Positions 45,833 through 59,453 of a DNA stretch of 64,000 bases are shown here, in pieces (the first letter of the stretch is position 1; the number at the start of each line of letters is the position of its first letter). The notes beneath the pieces were generated by a model. That model saw only the letters and a list, made by a program, of their open reading frames with translations. It searched no databases and was not told the origin of the DNA. Position numbers and translations under genes: made by a program. Where the stretch lies: assembly GCA_007922305.1 (NCBI GenBank), contig ML677342.1, forward strand, positions 620,001 through 684,000, read 5' to 3'. The DNA is from Dermatemys mawii. Taxonomy: Eukaryota; Chordata; Testudines; Dermatemydidae.

Positions 45833-47994
45833 AATGATGCCGCATGTAACACTGTTGCTAGTAGTCCTAAAGGATTTGAAAAGGACAAGGTCAGAGTGTC
45901 AGGGAAGGTAGATTATTTTTGCAGCACTATTCATTGTAAATGCAATATATCCCTTACATTACAGTAATAAATCCAGGGAATTTAAGTTTTACTTATAAAT
46001 TAAGATTTTTAGATCAATAAAATATTCATTTAAAAACTGACATGCGCATTTCATGAACTGGTATAGTATTAATATCCAAGGTAGTAATCTAATCCCTGAG
46101 CAATAAGTATCTATTAGAGAGAGGGTGTCATACTTCTATAGAACTTCATTTTGGCATGTAAGAATTTATCACCTAACAAATTAAGCCATCACCATATTTT
46201 TACATCAGTTAAATTTAATGTGGATATTGAATATACAAATCCTAAAAAGATAAACTGAGCTCCAGCAATATGGTAAATAAATATAAACATTATTTCCCAG
46301 AGCAATTGTAATACAATAACAACAAAAAATCCAGTTATGTCAAAAATGCTTTTATATTTGTCAGATTATTCAGTAGAAAAGCCTAAATAGTTTAGCCTCT
46401 ACTGGTGTAGCAATAAGTAAACACAAATATTACTTTTAACATAAAAGATTGATAGAAAACCAAGTCAAAACTGATGTTTCTTAGTCAAATTCCAAAGTCT
46501 ACAAAATGATTTGCTTATTGATATCAAGCTGATTAAAGAGCATTCAAATGAGCTGATAGTTGCTTATCTTCTTTATCCTGCTGGGATGATTCAATGCTAA
46601 AGCTAAGGCAAGTGTATCACTATTGAATAGCTTTTCATAATTTTATAGACTTCACTCAAACTTTTTGGAGCAAAAAAATCACTCAAAACAAATAGGCAAA
46701 CAGTATTACTTCCAGTACATACAACTTTGTGGTTGCATTTGGGTGCAAGGCAAAGGAGGGACAGTCAGCTGGAGGTCTTATTAAAGAATAGGGAAACTTG
46801 AATATCAGCACATTAAGCTTCAGAACTCTCTTAATATAGAAAAGAAATTAAATTTCACAATTATTTTACAATATGATGTATGTAACATTGTTCTGGACAC
46901 TGCGGGACCACAGACAATACATTAGGATTTTGGTTTAATTAAGATGCAACTTAGTTTCCCAGATGTGTTTAATAATCTGGCAATAATTCATTAGGTGCAG
47001 CTCATTTTTTTTCTGTAATCTGTATCACCAGAGGGAGCTACTCACAACCCCCCTGTCCCCACCTTTAACTTGATCTCAGTACTATGGTTGGGACCAAACT
47101 GCTTTTTGTCCCTAAGATGTTTAAAAAGATACGAGGAATAGTGATTGGCTCCTTGCTATACCACATATTAGGAGCCTCAGTCCCATCCCCCGCAACCTCT
47201 TCAAAGATGCTTTCTTCTAATCTTGATTCTAACTGTAGTTTGTCATGGAGCCAGACACCTTAGTGACTGATGACTGGTACTGAGCACCTGTCAAGATGCA
47301 ACAACACGATCTTTTCACCCTAACATACTCAACAGGGCTGGGCCAAGAAAATTCCACACTGCCCAAGCCAACTGGTCAGTGAGGGAAAAATTCCTTCCGA
47401 ACCTCAACTCCTCCTCCAAAACAATGGCCCTTTCCTTTGCCCAGGGTGCCAATTAATCTTCCCCTTGGGTGCACAGGAGCCAATGATCTTCCACTGAAAT
47501 GGATCTTCAATTTACTTTATCAACTAGGAAGTTCCCCTGCACCAGCTAATTTTCTGCTACTCAAGCCCAGGAAGCAGATGGAAATCCTTAAAGGAGCACA
47601 TGCTCAGTAATCCTTTAAGGATTGTCAGGATGTATATTTAAACAAGATCTGCTCCACCTCTAACTGAAAATCTGACCACATACCCATGGTGTCATTAAAG
47701 GTAAAAAATATATTTTTCACAGTAGTTCTAGGTAAAAATGTTAATTGCCACAGAAATTTATTAAAAACAGAATTATGTCATTGATTAAACAAAGAATTAG
47801 TGCTTTATTACTAAAGGACAAGAATCTTAACTCCATTATGCTTCTGAAAGTGAATGATGTTTACAAGAAAACAAAACTAGAGAAGATTCATAGTGGCAGT
47901 AACAGAATTTTAGAAAGAACTCTTGATTTACTGGAAAAAGGGTGGAACATGTACTAAAGAAGTCATTGATCAGTGTTCTATTTTTTCTTCCCTT
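45833..47994. other. Intergenic AT-rich sequence; faint CR1-like relic
   Basis: No gene. 47380-47410 (gagggaaaaattccttccga) resembles the antisense 3' region of a CR1 subfamily but cannot be extended with confidence. A 12-bp inverted repeat (atccttaaagga) lies at 47584-47595 and 47611-47622. Confidence 0.4.
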
Positions 47995-49165
47995 AAAGAC
48001 TCAAGCATATTCTCTTCTCCCCCATCCTCTAAACAAATTTTAAAAAACCCTTGTTCCTGCCTCCCTTCCACCTACCATCCAATTTCTTTTCACCACTTAA
48101 TTCACTGAACAAATCACTTATAATTGTTGACTTGAGTTCCTCTCCTGGATCCACTCCACTGTTAGAGACTGCTTTCACCAGGGGCTTTAAGTGTCCAGTT
48201 CCAAGGTTTCGGTTCCATCCTCCTCCTTGACCTTTTGACTGCCTCTACACAGTTGATAACTTCTTTTAAATTTTGCCCTTTCTCAGATGCCACTTCTCCA
48301 ACTTCTCTTGTAATTCCTTCAGCATCATTTTCCACTTCCTCTGAGTCCACTTCCTCTCCTCTCTATCCTTCACTCTCCACCTTCTCCTAATCTCTTGGCA
48401 ATCTTCTCTTCACACAGATTCAACTACTATCTTTAAACCAATATGTCAGTTTTACCCTAACTCCTGGAGCTGTCTCCAGTCCAGACCTACATTTTTTTCA
48501 TGTGTCTCACCCTGAAATTAAACAGAGCTTCTTGTCTTCCCTTCAAGCCTTCCCCCACTTTCTCTTTTCTCTCATTTACCACTGCCATCCTCCCTCTCAA
48601 TCAGGCCTGCATCCTGGACCCCATCTTCTTTCTAGATCTTGCACATCTCAATCTCATAGGAATCTTCAACTTCGTCCTCCATAATATCTTTAAGATTTGG
48701 CCTCTTCTTCCACAGCACTGAAATTCTAGTTCAGGCCCTCATCTACCATTTTGACCTACAGAAACCTCTTCTCTGGGCTTCCTAACACAAGACAACCTAG
48801 CTACCCTGTATAAACATACCTTCATATTACTGTTATTCTCATCTGCCTTCCCCCATTTCTTCTGAATATTTACTATGCCCATTTGTTATGCCTAGTCTGA
48901 ACATTAAGTGATAAACTCTTTAGAGAAAGATTGATCTCTGTTAGCACTATGGGGACCTGCTGATGTCTAGGGATACTGGGTGCTATGGTCTTTTACATAA
49001 CATCCCCCATGTCCATGGCAGACATTTCTCCTTCCATGCTGTTTAGGTACTTAGCTGCTCACTTTCACTGCTTAAGGTAGTTCTATTTAAGTGGTGGGCA
49101 CAGATTCGGAAGCATCTGGGGATCCTAGCACATGAAAGGTACTATAGAAATGGGCGGGGGGGCGG
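47995..49165 (+). mobile_element. L2/L3-like LINE relic, sense
   Basis: Heavily decayed text follows the order of an L2/L3 reverse transcriptase: STYHPISFHHLIH (the Ser-Tyr-Arg-Pro-Ile-Ser box), FDCLYTVDN (FDTVDH-type motif A) and ALIYHFDL (ALISSRLDY box). The 3' end with catgaaaggtactatagaaa is typical of this group. Too many stops remain for any product. Confidence 0.5.
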
Positions 49166-52100
49166 GGGAAGGAACTCAAGATCTACCAGTAGCATTTGGG
49201 AATAAAGGGGAGAAACTGTCTTTGGCAGGAGATTGTATAGGTGTTACTTTAGGTATATTAAACTATAGGCTAGGTCATTTGGGGCTAAAGTATACTGATT
49301 TACAGAATCTGGCTGCACTCCGGTGAAAGGGGAGGAATTTGTGCTTCTGGATGACTAGAATCAAATCATATCTTTGCATTTTATTTTGGAAATGTTTAAG
49401 GAAAAGGTCACCAAACCCACCCCCAGCCCCTTCCCCACCAAAACAGGAAATCAGTGGTTTGTAAATAGTGTTGTGATTCCAGTAAGCACTCACGTCAAAG
49501 CAAGGACATTTGGGGATGTATACAAGAGGGTTTTTCTAATGAATTATGCAAAGCCAAAAACTAATTTTCACACTACAGTTTTCCTGTTCTTTTGCTGAGT
49601 ACTGTTGTTTATATAATTATACACAGTGATTTGATTTTTGCAGTTTGGCCCCCTTTTCTAGACAGCAACACAGAGGTTATGTTTTCCCCCTACTCTCTCC
49701 AAAAGAATGACATTTAAAAAGAAAATAGAATTCTAAATGTTTAACACTTTTTAATTGATGCACAGTCAAATGTGAGAATATTCAAATTTAGTAAAGTTAT
49801 TTAGATTTTAATTCCATCAGAGGTAAATCAAAGGGAGGAAAAAAAGAGTCTCAGTGGTGCAGTTTAAATGTTCATACCAACAGCCCCGCTTGAGAACTGA
49901 GTTTCAAATCTCACTGAAGATACAGATATTCAAGAGTTTTGGTGTCTACTAGTCCTTAAATCACAGACCCACCTCATAACGTGGAACAACTGAAAGTAAC
50001 CAGGATTAGAAGAGCACGATTAATGCAAATGAGGCTTTAGGTACACTGTCATACCTGTGTGTGGAGACTTGCATAGTATCTGCCCATGCTGCTTCTGGCT
50101 CAACCTGGTGCATTGATCCCTCACTTTTCTTTAGCACTAAATTAAATGTGACCAATTTAAAAAGGAAAATTACAACAGATAACGATGAACTGTCAAGCCT
50201 TACCTTTGAATTTTCTGGGTTTTGTCTCAATCTCAGCCCTGAAAGTTAAATTCTTCTTTGCATTTAACATGTATTTCATCAGCTGTGACATACATTACTG
50301 CAGCTGTTCGACAGGGTCTGTGCTGTTGCTATACTGATATTTTATTTTAGTTCATGTCTGCAAACCCCTACAGAGCGAACATCCAGCACTATCATTTAAC
50401 AGCAACCTTTTACCCTACACTTTAAATCCTTCTAACACCAAAAAAGCTACTGATCTAGTGTTTGATCTCTGTATGTGTAGAAGTAGTAAATGCAAAAGCT
50501 GCTAGTTTATACTTACCTCCTCTCAGTGTTAAACCACATCTACAAATGAAGTCTAGTAACCAAATGTTATTTGATGCTTTTAAAACATTGATTTCACAAT
50601 CTCAAACCCACAGACATATTCTCATATATGTACATCCTAATGAAATCTATTTGGGACATATCATTTACCAAAAGTAAACAGACAATGGTCAACATTTTTT
50701 AAAAGCACCAAAGTTCCATGGGCTTTCAGTGAGACTTTGGTGTCTAAGTCACACAGGAACTTCTGATAATTAAGTTATGATTGGCAAATTTACCAACCTT
50801 TCAAAGCAAACCCCTCACCTTTTAACTTCAGCTATACCATAATCTGCAGAGTCTGCTACCACAGACAAGCAATTAAATGGTTAGTGTAGAATGCTAAACT
50901 AGATAACACACTTAAACAGTAACCCCATAATTAAAGAGCAAAAACAAATGAGTATAAGCCATAAGAGACTGGACCAGATTCAGCCCTGCTATTCCAGAGG
51001 AAATGGGAAGGCATAGCAGAGCTACGGAAGGTGACGGTGCCACTGCAATGATGAGATGAGGCACCTTTCCTTCTGCATGGAGTTCCATAGGATCACTTGA
51101 AAGGGGTTCAAATTAGCACAGAAGCAAGCAGCTTACTTTGTTGCAGCTACTGCTTACAGTAATTGAGGCCAGGTTCCCCCCATGCGTTTTGGGAGTAGGT
51201 TGAGAATTTGGCAAAGCTTAGTTATGTCCCCTGCTGATTGGAAAATGGCAACCACACGCCCCACCCCAAGTCCCTACAAAAATCCAGGTAGTGGGACTGG
51301 TGGTGCTCATCCATTTACAATCCCCACCCAACCTAGATATATGGATATTCTCCTCCGCATGCAGAAAGCAGAGGGGAATGCAGGACTTAAGACTATAAAT
51401 TCTTCAGAACAAGGACCATGTTTCCAGATGGATCCATAAAGCCCCATGAATACCCAGTGCATTGTAAAAATAATGTAACGTGTTTAAGAATTCAAAAATC
51501 TGGCTGGGGTAACAGAGGCAGGCAGAAGAAGGAGAGTAAAGGAAATAAAATTTGCTGAGAAACTGAAGTTGTATACCACTTACGTATACTGTAGTTATAG
51601 GGTGGGTAATTTACTAACAGGCTAGTACTACAATCTACTTGTCTTTCCAGTTGATCAGTCTGTCCCTGGCTATTGCTGGCAGTTGGGTGGTTTTAAACTC
51701 AGACAACTTTGCCTGTTTAGAAAAAAATATTGTCAGCAAACATAAAATGAAAAGTTTGAAAATTAGACAGTTCACCTATGTAAAGTTTCTTCTGCAGTAG
51801 TTGCTTTCCTTCTTTCCACTGTGGAGGCATGAGATAGCATGCTTTGGCAGAACAGTAAGCCAGCAATTTTACTGGTAGCTAGGACTCACTGTAGGCAAAC
51901 TAGATAATACCATTTCAAAGCTTTGTCTCTTAAACCTGATGCTGCTGTCATACAATATGCATTTGAAAGCATTTTTCTGGATTTGACATGAAAAAAGAAC
52001 CTTAATCTAATAACAGTAGTGAACTCCCTATAAATACATCTACGGTAGAGCCTTTGATAAGTGTACCCATCATTTAATCTGATCAGTTCCCTCCCTGCTT

Positions 52101-54827
52101 TTTTGTGTTGAGTTTGAAAAGACCCATCAGGGAACAAGTAATTCTTCATGTTCCATGAACACTCCTAAAATCATAAGGGGTTGATAGAGAAGATATGTTA
52201 TCACCAAGCCACATGGTATCCATATGAAAAAGTTCAATCTTTAGCAGTTTAAGAGCCATTATAAATAGCATATCCTTCACACAGAGAAGGTCTGCTTTGA
52301 GAAGGCTTAAACTAATGATTGGTAGAGACCACCTCTAACTGACAGATCAGAAACATTCTCAGAGGAAAATTTCAGCACATACCTTAAATGTACCCAAAAT
52401 ACCCATTTTTGTGACACGATAAGACCTCATTAAAAAAATCTCGTAAGGGACAGGGTGCTAGCACCACAGCTTAAGTGTGAAAATACCAAGTGAAGAATAA
52501 ATGGACAACTAGTGCACAGACAATATTAGAAAAATAATTAAAATGTGAAATGTTTTACTGCAATCTTATTATATAATAAATTTTATATTATAAAAAGAGC
52601 TTCACAAACAAATCATTACATCATACCTACTCTATCTTCAATGACTTTTCAGTAAAATAAATCTTGCTTCTCTGAACAATAATAGTTTTACTGCAGATTA
52701 GTAGTCTGACTAAAACATACCCTATTTGTAAATAGAACAGCAATGTTGGTTGAATTAAATGTACCAGCTGTTAAGAGAAAAATGTGAGATTCTCCTACAG
52801 TATTACCAACCTGAATATCTATGAAAATTAAGAAATGCATAAAAGAATTCAGTTATGAGTGAGAAGAATTACTGTTCATTACTCCAACCTTTAGCTATAT
52901 ACAAGGGACTGTGATGACCAATCAAATTCTTTGTGTGGGTCAGCATGCCTAGATTAACAATCTTTACAGACCGACCACTCAATCATTCTTTTGGTTTTAA
53001 TTCTTTTGCAATCAAGACGAACCACAACTTTCAGAGGCCAATACAGCAACAACTCATCTGAAAGACTAGTGGAGTGTTTGAATAGGCAAAATTTAAATGC
53101 AGGAGCCCAGATTCAGATATACTTGTCTTAACGTAGTATAAAAACAGAAAAACATCAAATACTGCCATCTTTTCCCCTTTCTTTCCAAATGAATAATCTC
53201 TTCCACTGTAGCAGTCTACAACAGTAATTCCTGCTAGCATTATTGATGAAGGAAATAAGCATATTCCATTTTTTCCCATATTAACTATTATCAAGTTTAA
53301 ACAGGGCTGCACCAAAAGGTCTCAATATTATTGGATCATATCTATAAATATTTTTGGAGTAATTTAATCAGTCATTTAAAGCATAGATGCTTACAGATAC
53401 TCAAATATTTCAGTGTAACATGACTAGTCTTGAAGCCTTAAAATTCCACATGTCCTAGCAGGGATTTCCTTCTCTACTGTGTGAATTCCCTTGAATAATA
53501 TGGGAGTTCCTCTAAAAACAAAGGGAATTTTGCTTAAGGAGAGATGCCATTTTAAGTTTTCAGGACTGCACACACATGCTAATAGTGGTACCTAGGGATA
53601 AAACCATTTATAATAACTCATCCTGAACTGCATTGGTTTACATGGGGAAAAATAGGCACTTGTGTTTTAATGAGTTGATGGGTTAAGATACTAAATGTAG
53701 TCAAGTCTAAAATTAAGCCAATACTAAAGATTTACATTTGTAGATACCATATAATTTATACTTTTCTATTGGGCTTTTCATTGAAAAAGAGCCAAACATT
53801 CTTTACGTATTAAATATATACAGCATCACTGAACTTAAGCTGGGTGAGTAAGGAAGCAGACAACTGAACACAGCACACTGGGGGGAAACGATAGGGGAAA
53901 GGGAAATGTTTTGGTCAGTGACATGAAGGCAAATCCCTAATCTTACTAAAAGCACCAGGTGATCTTTAAAATCCATGCAAAGCAGGCATGAAATTTTTTT
54001 ACAGCCTCATCTTAAAGACACACCCACCCACATCAAGATTCTATTTATCTATCTTATCTGAATAACTGAGACTTGTACCAGTGGTTTCAAGGTGTGTAGG
54101 TGTTTCACATCTGGTGGTTAGACTACTGAGCCCTCATTCCAGTTTATGAACCTTTTCTCAAACTTTACTAAATGGAATTGTCTTAATTCTGACACTGATA
54201 TTTGTATTTAAGACTTAGCTGCATTTGTAGCTATCAAACTAGTAATTCTCTTAAATATTTTTTTTTATTTCCCCCAACTAATACATCAGAAAGATAAATA
54301 AATGACAAGCTTCCTTTGTAGGACAGACCTACATTTAAGTGTCCTCAGATGGTTTGAAGCTATTTAGATTTAGACTTTGTGTTCAAGTTAACCTATTCAT
54401 CGGGCCTGTTTTCAAAATACCATATTAAGCAGAAATATTACAACACTATATCAACTTAAATATTATGTTAATATTATGACATTATGTTCCAGTATGTTCA
54501 ATAACATCAAGAGAGAGCTTAAAAGCAAGAATATAGGTCAGCAAAGGCTACAGTTCAAATTCGATTTTTGACACAGCAATTTTCAGTAATACTGAAGACA
54601 ATGAATTGTTAATTTCCAATAAAATATATTCTTTAAACAGCATGATGGGTTTGCATAGCACTTCACAAAACAAATAATTTACTGGTATTAAGCTCACTTA
54701 CTGGTAGCCTAAGGATGACAGCCTTCAGAAACAGAAGACGATGACTGTCAGAAAGTAGGCAGCTTCTCCCAATTTACAAGGGGGAATAAGCCAGGCTGGC
54801 CTGAGCTATGGATAGAGGTTATACTTA
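49166..54827. other. Intergenic AT-rich sequence with one LINE 3' relic
   Basis: No gene. 51391-51480 (aaattcttcagaacaaggac, catgaatacccagtgcattg) reads as an L3-like 3' UTR end. Nothing else is recognised. Confidence 0.4.
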
Positions 54828-55121
54828 GGGCTGGTCTTCACTTGGGGGTGGGGTGGGGGGGAATTGACTGAGGATACGCAACTTCAGCTACGTGAAGTCG
54901 ACTAGCTGAAGTCGGCATATCTTCATCCGACTTACCTGCCGTCCTCATGTCAGTGGTACGCTCCCCCATCAACTCCAGCTTGTGCCTCGCGGCAAGCTGG
55001 AGTTACAGAGTCGATGGGGGTGCTGCTAGCGATTGATTTCTCGCGTCTTAACGAGACAAGAAATAGATCGCTAAAAGATCGATTTCTACCCGCCGATCCG
55101 GCGGGTAGTGAAGACATACCC
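54828..55121. mobile_element. PIF/Harbinger-type MITE with TTA target duplication
   Basis: The ends gggctggtcttcact and agtgaagacataccc are inverted (12 of 15 positions). tta lies on both sides (54825-54827 and 55122-55124), the standard Harbinger target duplication. Internal hairpins are formed by the ctccagctt/aagctggag and agcgattgatttctcg regions and by cccgccgatccggcggg (about 55088-55105). There is no coding capacity. The ends resemble those of the large Harbinger copy at 31997-40275. Confidence 0.82.
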
Positions 55122-56084
55122 TTAAATAAGGTCACTGTTATAGTGGGTGAATTGTGGAATTCCATCCCAGAAGAGGTAAAGACATGATTTCTGATACCTA
55201 TATGGGGGTGTACTCAGGGAGACCTAAAGACAGGACAACAACGTATCATGACAAGGGGTACTTTTCCAGTGGAGATAGAAGGCTCTGAAAGGAACCAGCT
55301 TCTTCAAAACTTCAGGAGGAAATGGAGAATCTCCTCAGTACTGGAGATGAAAAAAACAAACATTCACTTTTCATCAACTTAGGTCTCATTTAACTTCAAT
55401 TATTAATTCACATAAAAATTTTGCTTTGAGATAAAAATGTAGATTTTCCTATTAATTAACTAGAAATATAGTATTGTTAGGCAAGATTTAGACATATAAA
55501 GGATTCTAAAATTACTGAATTTGCTATCCTGAATTACATGTAAGGTAGGGTTAAAGCAAAGAAATGTCAGAAGGTTGCACAAAAGCATCTCCTTTGTGCT
55601 ACAAACCTTTACAGCTAACTTTGTTACACTAACAGTAGGTTTTTCACTAATGAATACAGATCTGGAGTGACCAAAACATTTTGTGAATTCATGTCAATTT
55701 CAGCAAATTGTTTCAGTCTAAATGAAAAGAAAAAAAAAAAGGAAGTGTTGAAAAGGTGTGTCTGGACATTATCAAAATGAATCATTTTGATTTTTCAGGG
55801 TGGATTCTCAAAGAGATTTAAGTACCATTCGCAAAACCACAGGAGGTTGAGTGGTCACATTTTATCCCAGTAGTAGTGAGATGTGACAGATCCAGATTCT
55901 CACTCTGGGGCACTCTTTCATGAGTGCCCTGACTGCTAGCTAGGTTATTGGATAGCAATAGCTGGTGGATTGGATTCTTGCAGTTTCTCCTGCAAGAGAA
56001 ACTGCAAGAATCCAGGGCTGTTTCACTTTGTGTAATTAATTGAATAATCATTGAGCCAAGGACTTTTAGCCAGAGTTACAAAGG
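55122..56084. other. Intergenic sequence with an old SINE-like block and a long hairpin
   Basis: 55798-55830 (gggtggattctcaaagagat) resembles an old amniote repeat. A 19-bp perfect hairpin follows at 55971-56014. No gene is seen. Confidence 0.4.
55971..56014. repeat. Perfect 19-bp hairpin with 6-base loop
   Basis: 55971-55989 (tggattcttgcagtttctc) is the exact complement of 55996-56014, with loop ctgcaa. Perfect pairing in neutral-looking sequence suggests a recent origin. Confidence 0.92.
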
Positions 56085-57012
56085 GATCTCACAAAACTGG
56101 GTGACTGGGCAACAAAATAGCAGATGAAATTCAGCGTTGATAAATGCAAAGTAATGCACGCTGGAAAACATAATCCTAACTATCCATACAAAATGATGGA
56201 GTCTAAATTAGATGTTATCACTCAAGAAAGCAGACATTTGCAGAAGTTGTGAACAGTTCTCTGAAAACATCTACTCAATATGCAGTGACAGTCAAAAAAA
56301 AAAAAAGCTACAAGAATGCTAGGAGCCGATAATAAAATAGAAAATATCATAATGCCACTATATAAATCCATGGAACGCCCACACCTTGAGTGTGCAGTTT
56401 TGGTCACTCTAGCCCCAAAACAACATATTAGAATTGGAAGGGGTAAAGAGAAGGGCAACAAAAGTGATTAGGGGCATGGAACAGCTTCCAAATTAAGAGA
56501 GAGTAAAAAGACTGGGACTGTTCATTTTAGGGGGGAAAAAGATGTTCAAAGGTATATAAAATTATGAGTGATGTGGAGAAGTAAATAGAGATGTATAATG
56601 TGCCTCTTTGTATAAACAGAAGAACCAGGGTCACCCAATGAAATTAATAGACAGCAGGTTTAAAACAAAATGAGGAAATACTTGTTCAAACAATGTACTG
56701 TTAACCTGTGGAGCTTGTTGCCACAGGATGTTGAAGGCCAAAAGTATAATCGGGTTCTGAAAATTAATTAGATGAAGTCATGGAGGATATGCCCCTTAAC
56801 AGCCAAGATGATCAGGGATGCGATTTCATGCTCTGGGTGTCCCTAAACCTCTGACTGCCAGATGCTGGGTGTGGACAACAAAGGATGGATCACTTGATAA
56901 TTTCCCTGTTCTTTTCATTCTTTTTGAAGCATCTGGCACTGGTCATTGTCCGAAGACAGGATGCTGGGCTATGTGGACTACTGATCTGATTCAGGTTCTT
57001 ATGTTCAGGTTA
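56085..57012 (+). mobile_element. CR1 LINE, 3' third, sense
   Basis: Successive CR1 phrases in sense order are ctcacaaaactgggtgactg, gataaatgcaaagtaatgca, cactcaagaaagcagacatt, gattaggggcatggaacagc, agactgggactgttcatttt, ggagcttgttgccacaggat and gaagcatctggcactggtca. The 3' end is reached near ggttcttatgttcag. The coding part is fragmented. Confidence 0.88.
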
Positions 57013-58585
57013 GTCCGTAGCCACTGGGGTATGGAGTCAATCTTATGTTCAGACTCTGGCTAGGGGAAGATTCCTCTGGTGGAGCAAATGGAGCAGAAAG
57101 TCATAAGGTTGCTTTTAGGGGACCCGTCTTGGCATGTTGGGGGCAGGACTGCATTTTGTAGCATTACAGAGATTTCAGGCTGCCATAATTCTGACAGGGC
57201 CACCAGTGCTGTCTAAATTATGCAGGGTGCAGCAGAACAGCTCAAGGTTCAGGTGCTGCAAACATGGCTGAAAGCCACCATAAGTCCACTGTCTTTGGAA
57301 CGTCTGTACATAAGAACACTTTCACTATGCCTGTTTACTACAACATATACTGAAATTACAATATCACGTTTCATCTGCAACAAAGTTTTATATTATTGTA
57401 AAGTAGCAGAGAGAAGAAAAGTCAAAATGCTCAAAAAAAAATCTAACTTAAGAGGATTCCTTATCCTCCCTAGAACAGCTTCCTCTACATACATGCCTAA
57501 TAAAAATAGCCATTAATAACCATTGAACATTTGTAATAGATATCTGGTTCCAAGACCAAACCAGCCTGAGCATCTTCAGTGGATTTATTGCTGAGATCAC
57601 GTCTCCACTGCATGAAGGCTAAATGGAAGTTTTAATGTGCCTCAGCCAGCTCTATCAATGTAACTTATTCCCTCTAGTCAAGCAACACCAATTCCAGAAA
57701 TAATTATTCCCGTTTCTTTAACACTATACATTGGTATTGGAAAAGAACTTCAAATTGAAACATTACTAATCAGTCCATTCCTTCTGACAGTTGAGATTTT
57801 AGATTATTCTTAATCTTTTAATGAATTGTAGTTTGTCCTACTATTTCAGTAAGTATCCTTATTATAAAGCAGCATTTCTTTGTATTTTCCTTTATGAGCA
57901 AATTCTTTCCCCAGACCTCAGCCTGAACTGAGTTGGGCACTGGATTTGTGCAGAGGAGTGGGGAGTAAAGAGATCCTCCATTGCCATCCCATTCTCAATT
58001 CCCTTCTGCAGGGCAGCACAGCATGGCCTCTCCAAATTCTGTTCTCCTTCAGCCCTTCCTCTTATGAATCACAATCACCTTATTTTCCCTCACATGAACA
58101 GCTTCTGTACATTTGGAAGAGGGGGCAGAATTTGCCCCGTCTATGTAATTAATTACTAAGCACAGCCAATATAATACTTCATAAGCACACAATCCTAAAT
58201 TAGGTTAGAGGATTAGTTTATCAGTTTAGAGGATTTATCTTGTCAAGTATTCATATATTCTTAGTACTGAGGACAAAATCCTAATATTAATGGGGCTGCA
58301 ATTTTTAAGGAGGCTGGTGCCCCAACTTCAAATAAGCAGCACGGAGCTACCTTAAAAACTGCCACATCTCCAGCTACTAAAATGTCAGTTCTGCACAAGT
58401 ACCACCACCGGCTTGAGGATGTCACCACAGCATTTCATGCTTTGGCAATCCCTGCCAGTGATACAGACCTATATAGAGGTATTACAAGCCAGCACAGTTT
58501 GGAGAAGCCCCAAGGCTGTGTAACTTATGTTGGAGGCCAAACTGGGCCACAGCAGCCTTAGGAATCTGGAAAGCACAAAGGAAGC

Positions 58586-58777
58586 TTGGTTACTTTGAAC
58601 CCTTCCCTATTCATCTCTGCCCCCCTGAGTTCTAATGTAGCTGAGGATCTGAGTCAAGCTGATCATTATGCAGGTATGAATGAGCAAGCGTCACAATACT
58701 ACAGAAAGCTAGTAGAAAGTTTAAAGGCTCATTTGCATGAAAAACTTTGTCAAGATCCTTTGATACAAAATCAGTAA
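58586..58777 (+). other. Unassigned open frame, protein-like C-terminal half
   Basis: The frame is 63 codons long. Its second half (ADHYAGMNEQASQYYRKLVE, then SLKAHLHEKLCQDPLIQNQ) has an amphipathic, coiled-coil-like pattern unlike random AT-rich translation. It lies opposite the presumed SLF1 3' UTR. A cag/gtatga junction at 58672-58679 could be a splice donor. No family is recognised, and chance is a serious alternative. Confidence 0.2.
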
Positions 58778-58918
58778 GGACAATATGGAAAGTATTGTAA
58801 ACTGGCACTGTAAATACACACAATTTTAAAAACTAACTTTTCAGCTAATTTTTTAAATGCATTTTAAAGATAATATAAGAAAAATGGATTGTTGTAGTAC
58901 CTGTTTTTCCATTTTTGT

Positions 58919-58928
58919 TTTATTTATT
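58919..58928 (-). terminator. Candidate polyadenylation signals for SLF1
   Basis: Two overlapping copies of tttatt (aataaa on the minus strand) lie about 530 bases downstream of the SLF1 stop codon. They are a plausible 3' end for that transcript, but the motif is frequent in AT-rich sequence and nothing else here confirms it. Confidence 0.25.
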
Positions 58929-59453
58929 TGACAACTATTCAAAAAATTAGTCACATGAGAACAGCAAGCTTAACTGTATGCCCTGGAAAAAAGTAACCAA
59001 CTGTAGTGTCTAAATCAGATAAATTTTAGGGCTGACATCCTTAGAAACAAGCAAGAATTCTGGCACAAGGTTCCTCATGACAGAAAATGCGCTAGAAAGA
59101 GAAAAAAAGAGAGGGACTGATATGGTGTAAGTGAACTCTCCTCTGCTGAGAGCGCCACAGACATTCAGTTCAGCCTGAAAAGCTGATGACATTGGCCATA
59201 GAGGGGTAGTGGCCAGGAGGTGCACTTATTCAGTGCTTCCACACTGCAGCTTCCTTCAGTGGGACTATGGAAGCCTTGGCGCAGTGCTTTAAGATGCCGG
59301 AAGGGATCAAAGGAATATTTCCTGGGTAGCGCTAGGCCAGCCTGGCATAGGATGTGCCATGTGCACTCCTGTATCCACAAGAAAATGAATCTTGCCCAGT
59401 GTCCATGATAAACTATCACAACTGAATCAATGAAACTGATCTGAAAATTAATC

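Larger units (their letters stand above)
57013..59453. other. Sequence downstream of SLF1; one unexplained open frame
   Basis: This is probably the SLF1 3' UTR (minus strand) and intergenic DNA. A plus-strand frame at 58586-58777 is listed separately. No mobile element is identified after the CR1 end. Confidence 0.4.

Noticed and set aside
47584..47622. 12-bp inverted repeat as a terminator or structured RNA
   Set aside because: Short, isolated and without any transcript context; rho-independent terminators are not expected in a vertebrate genome.
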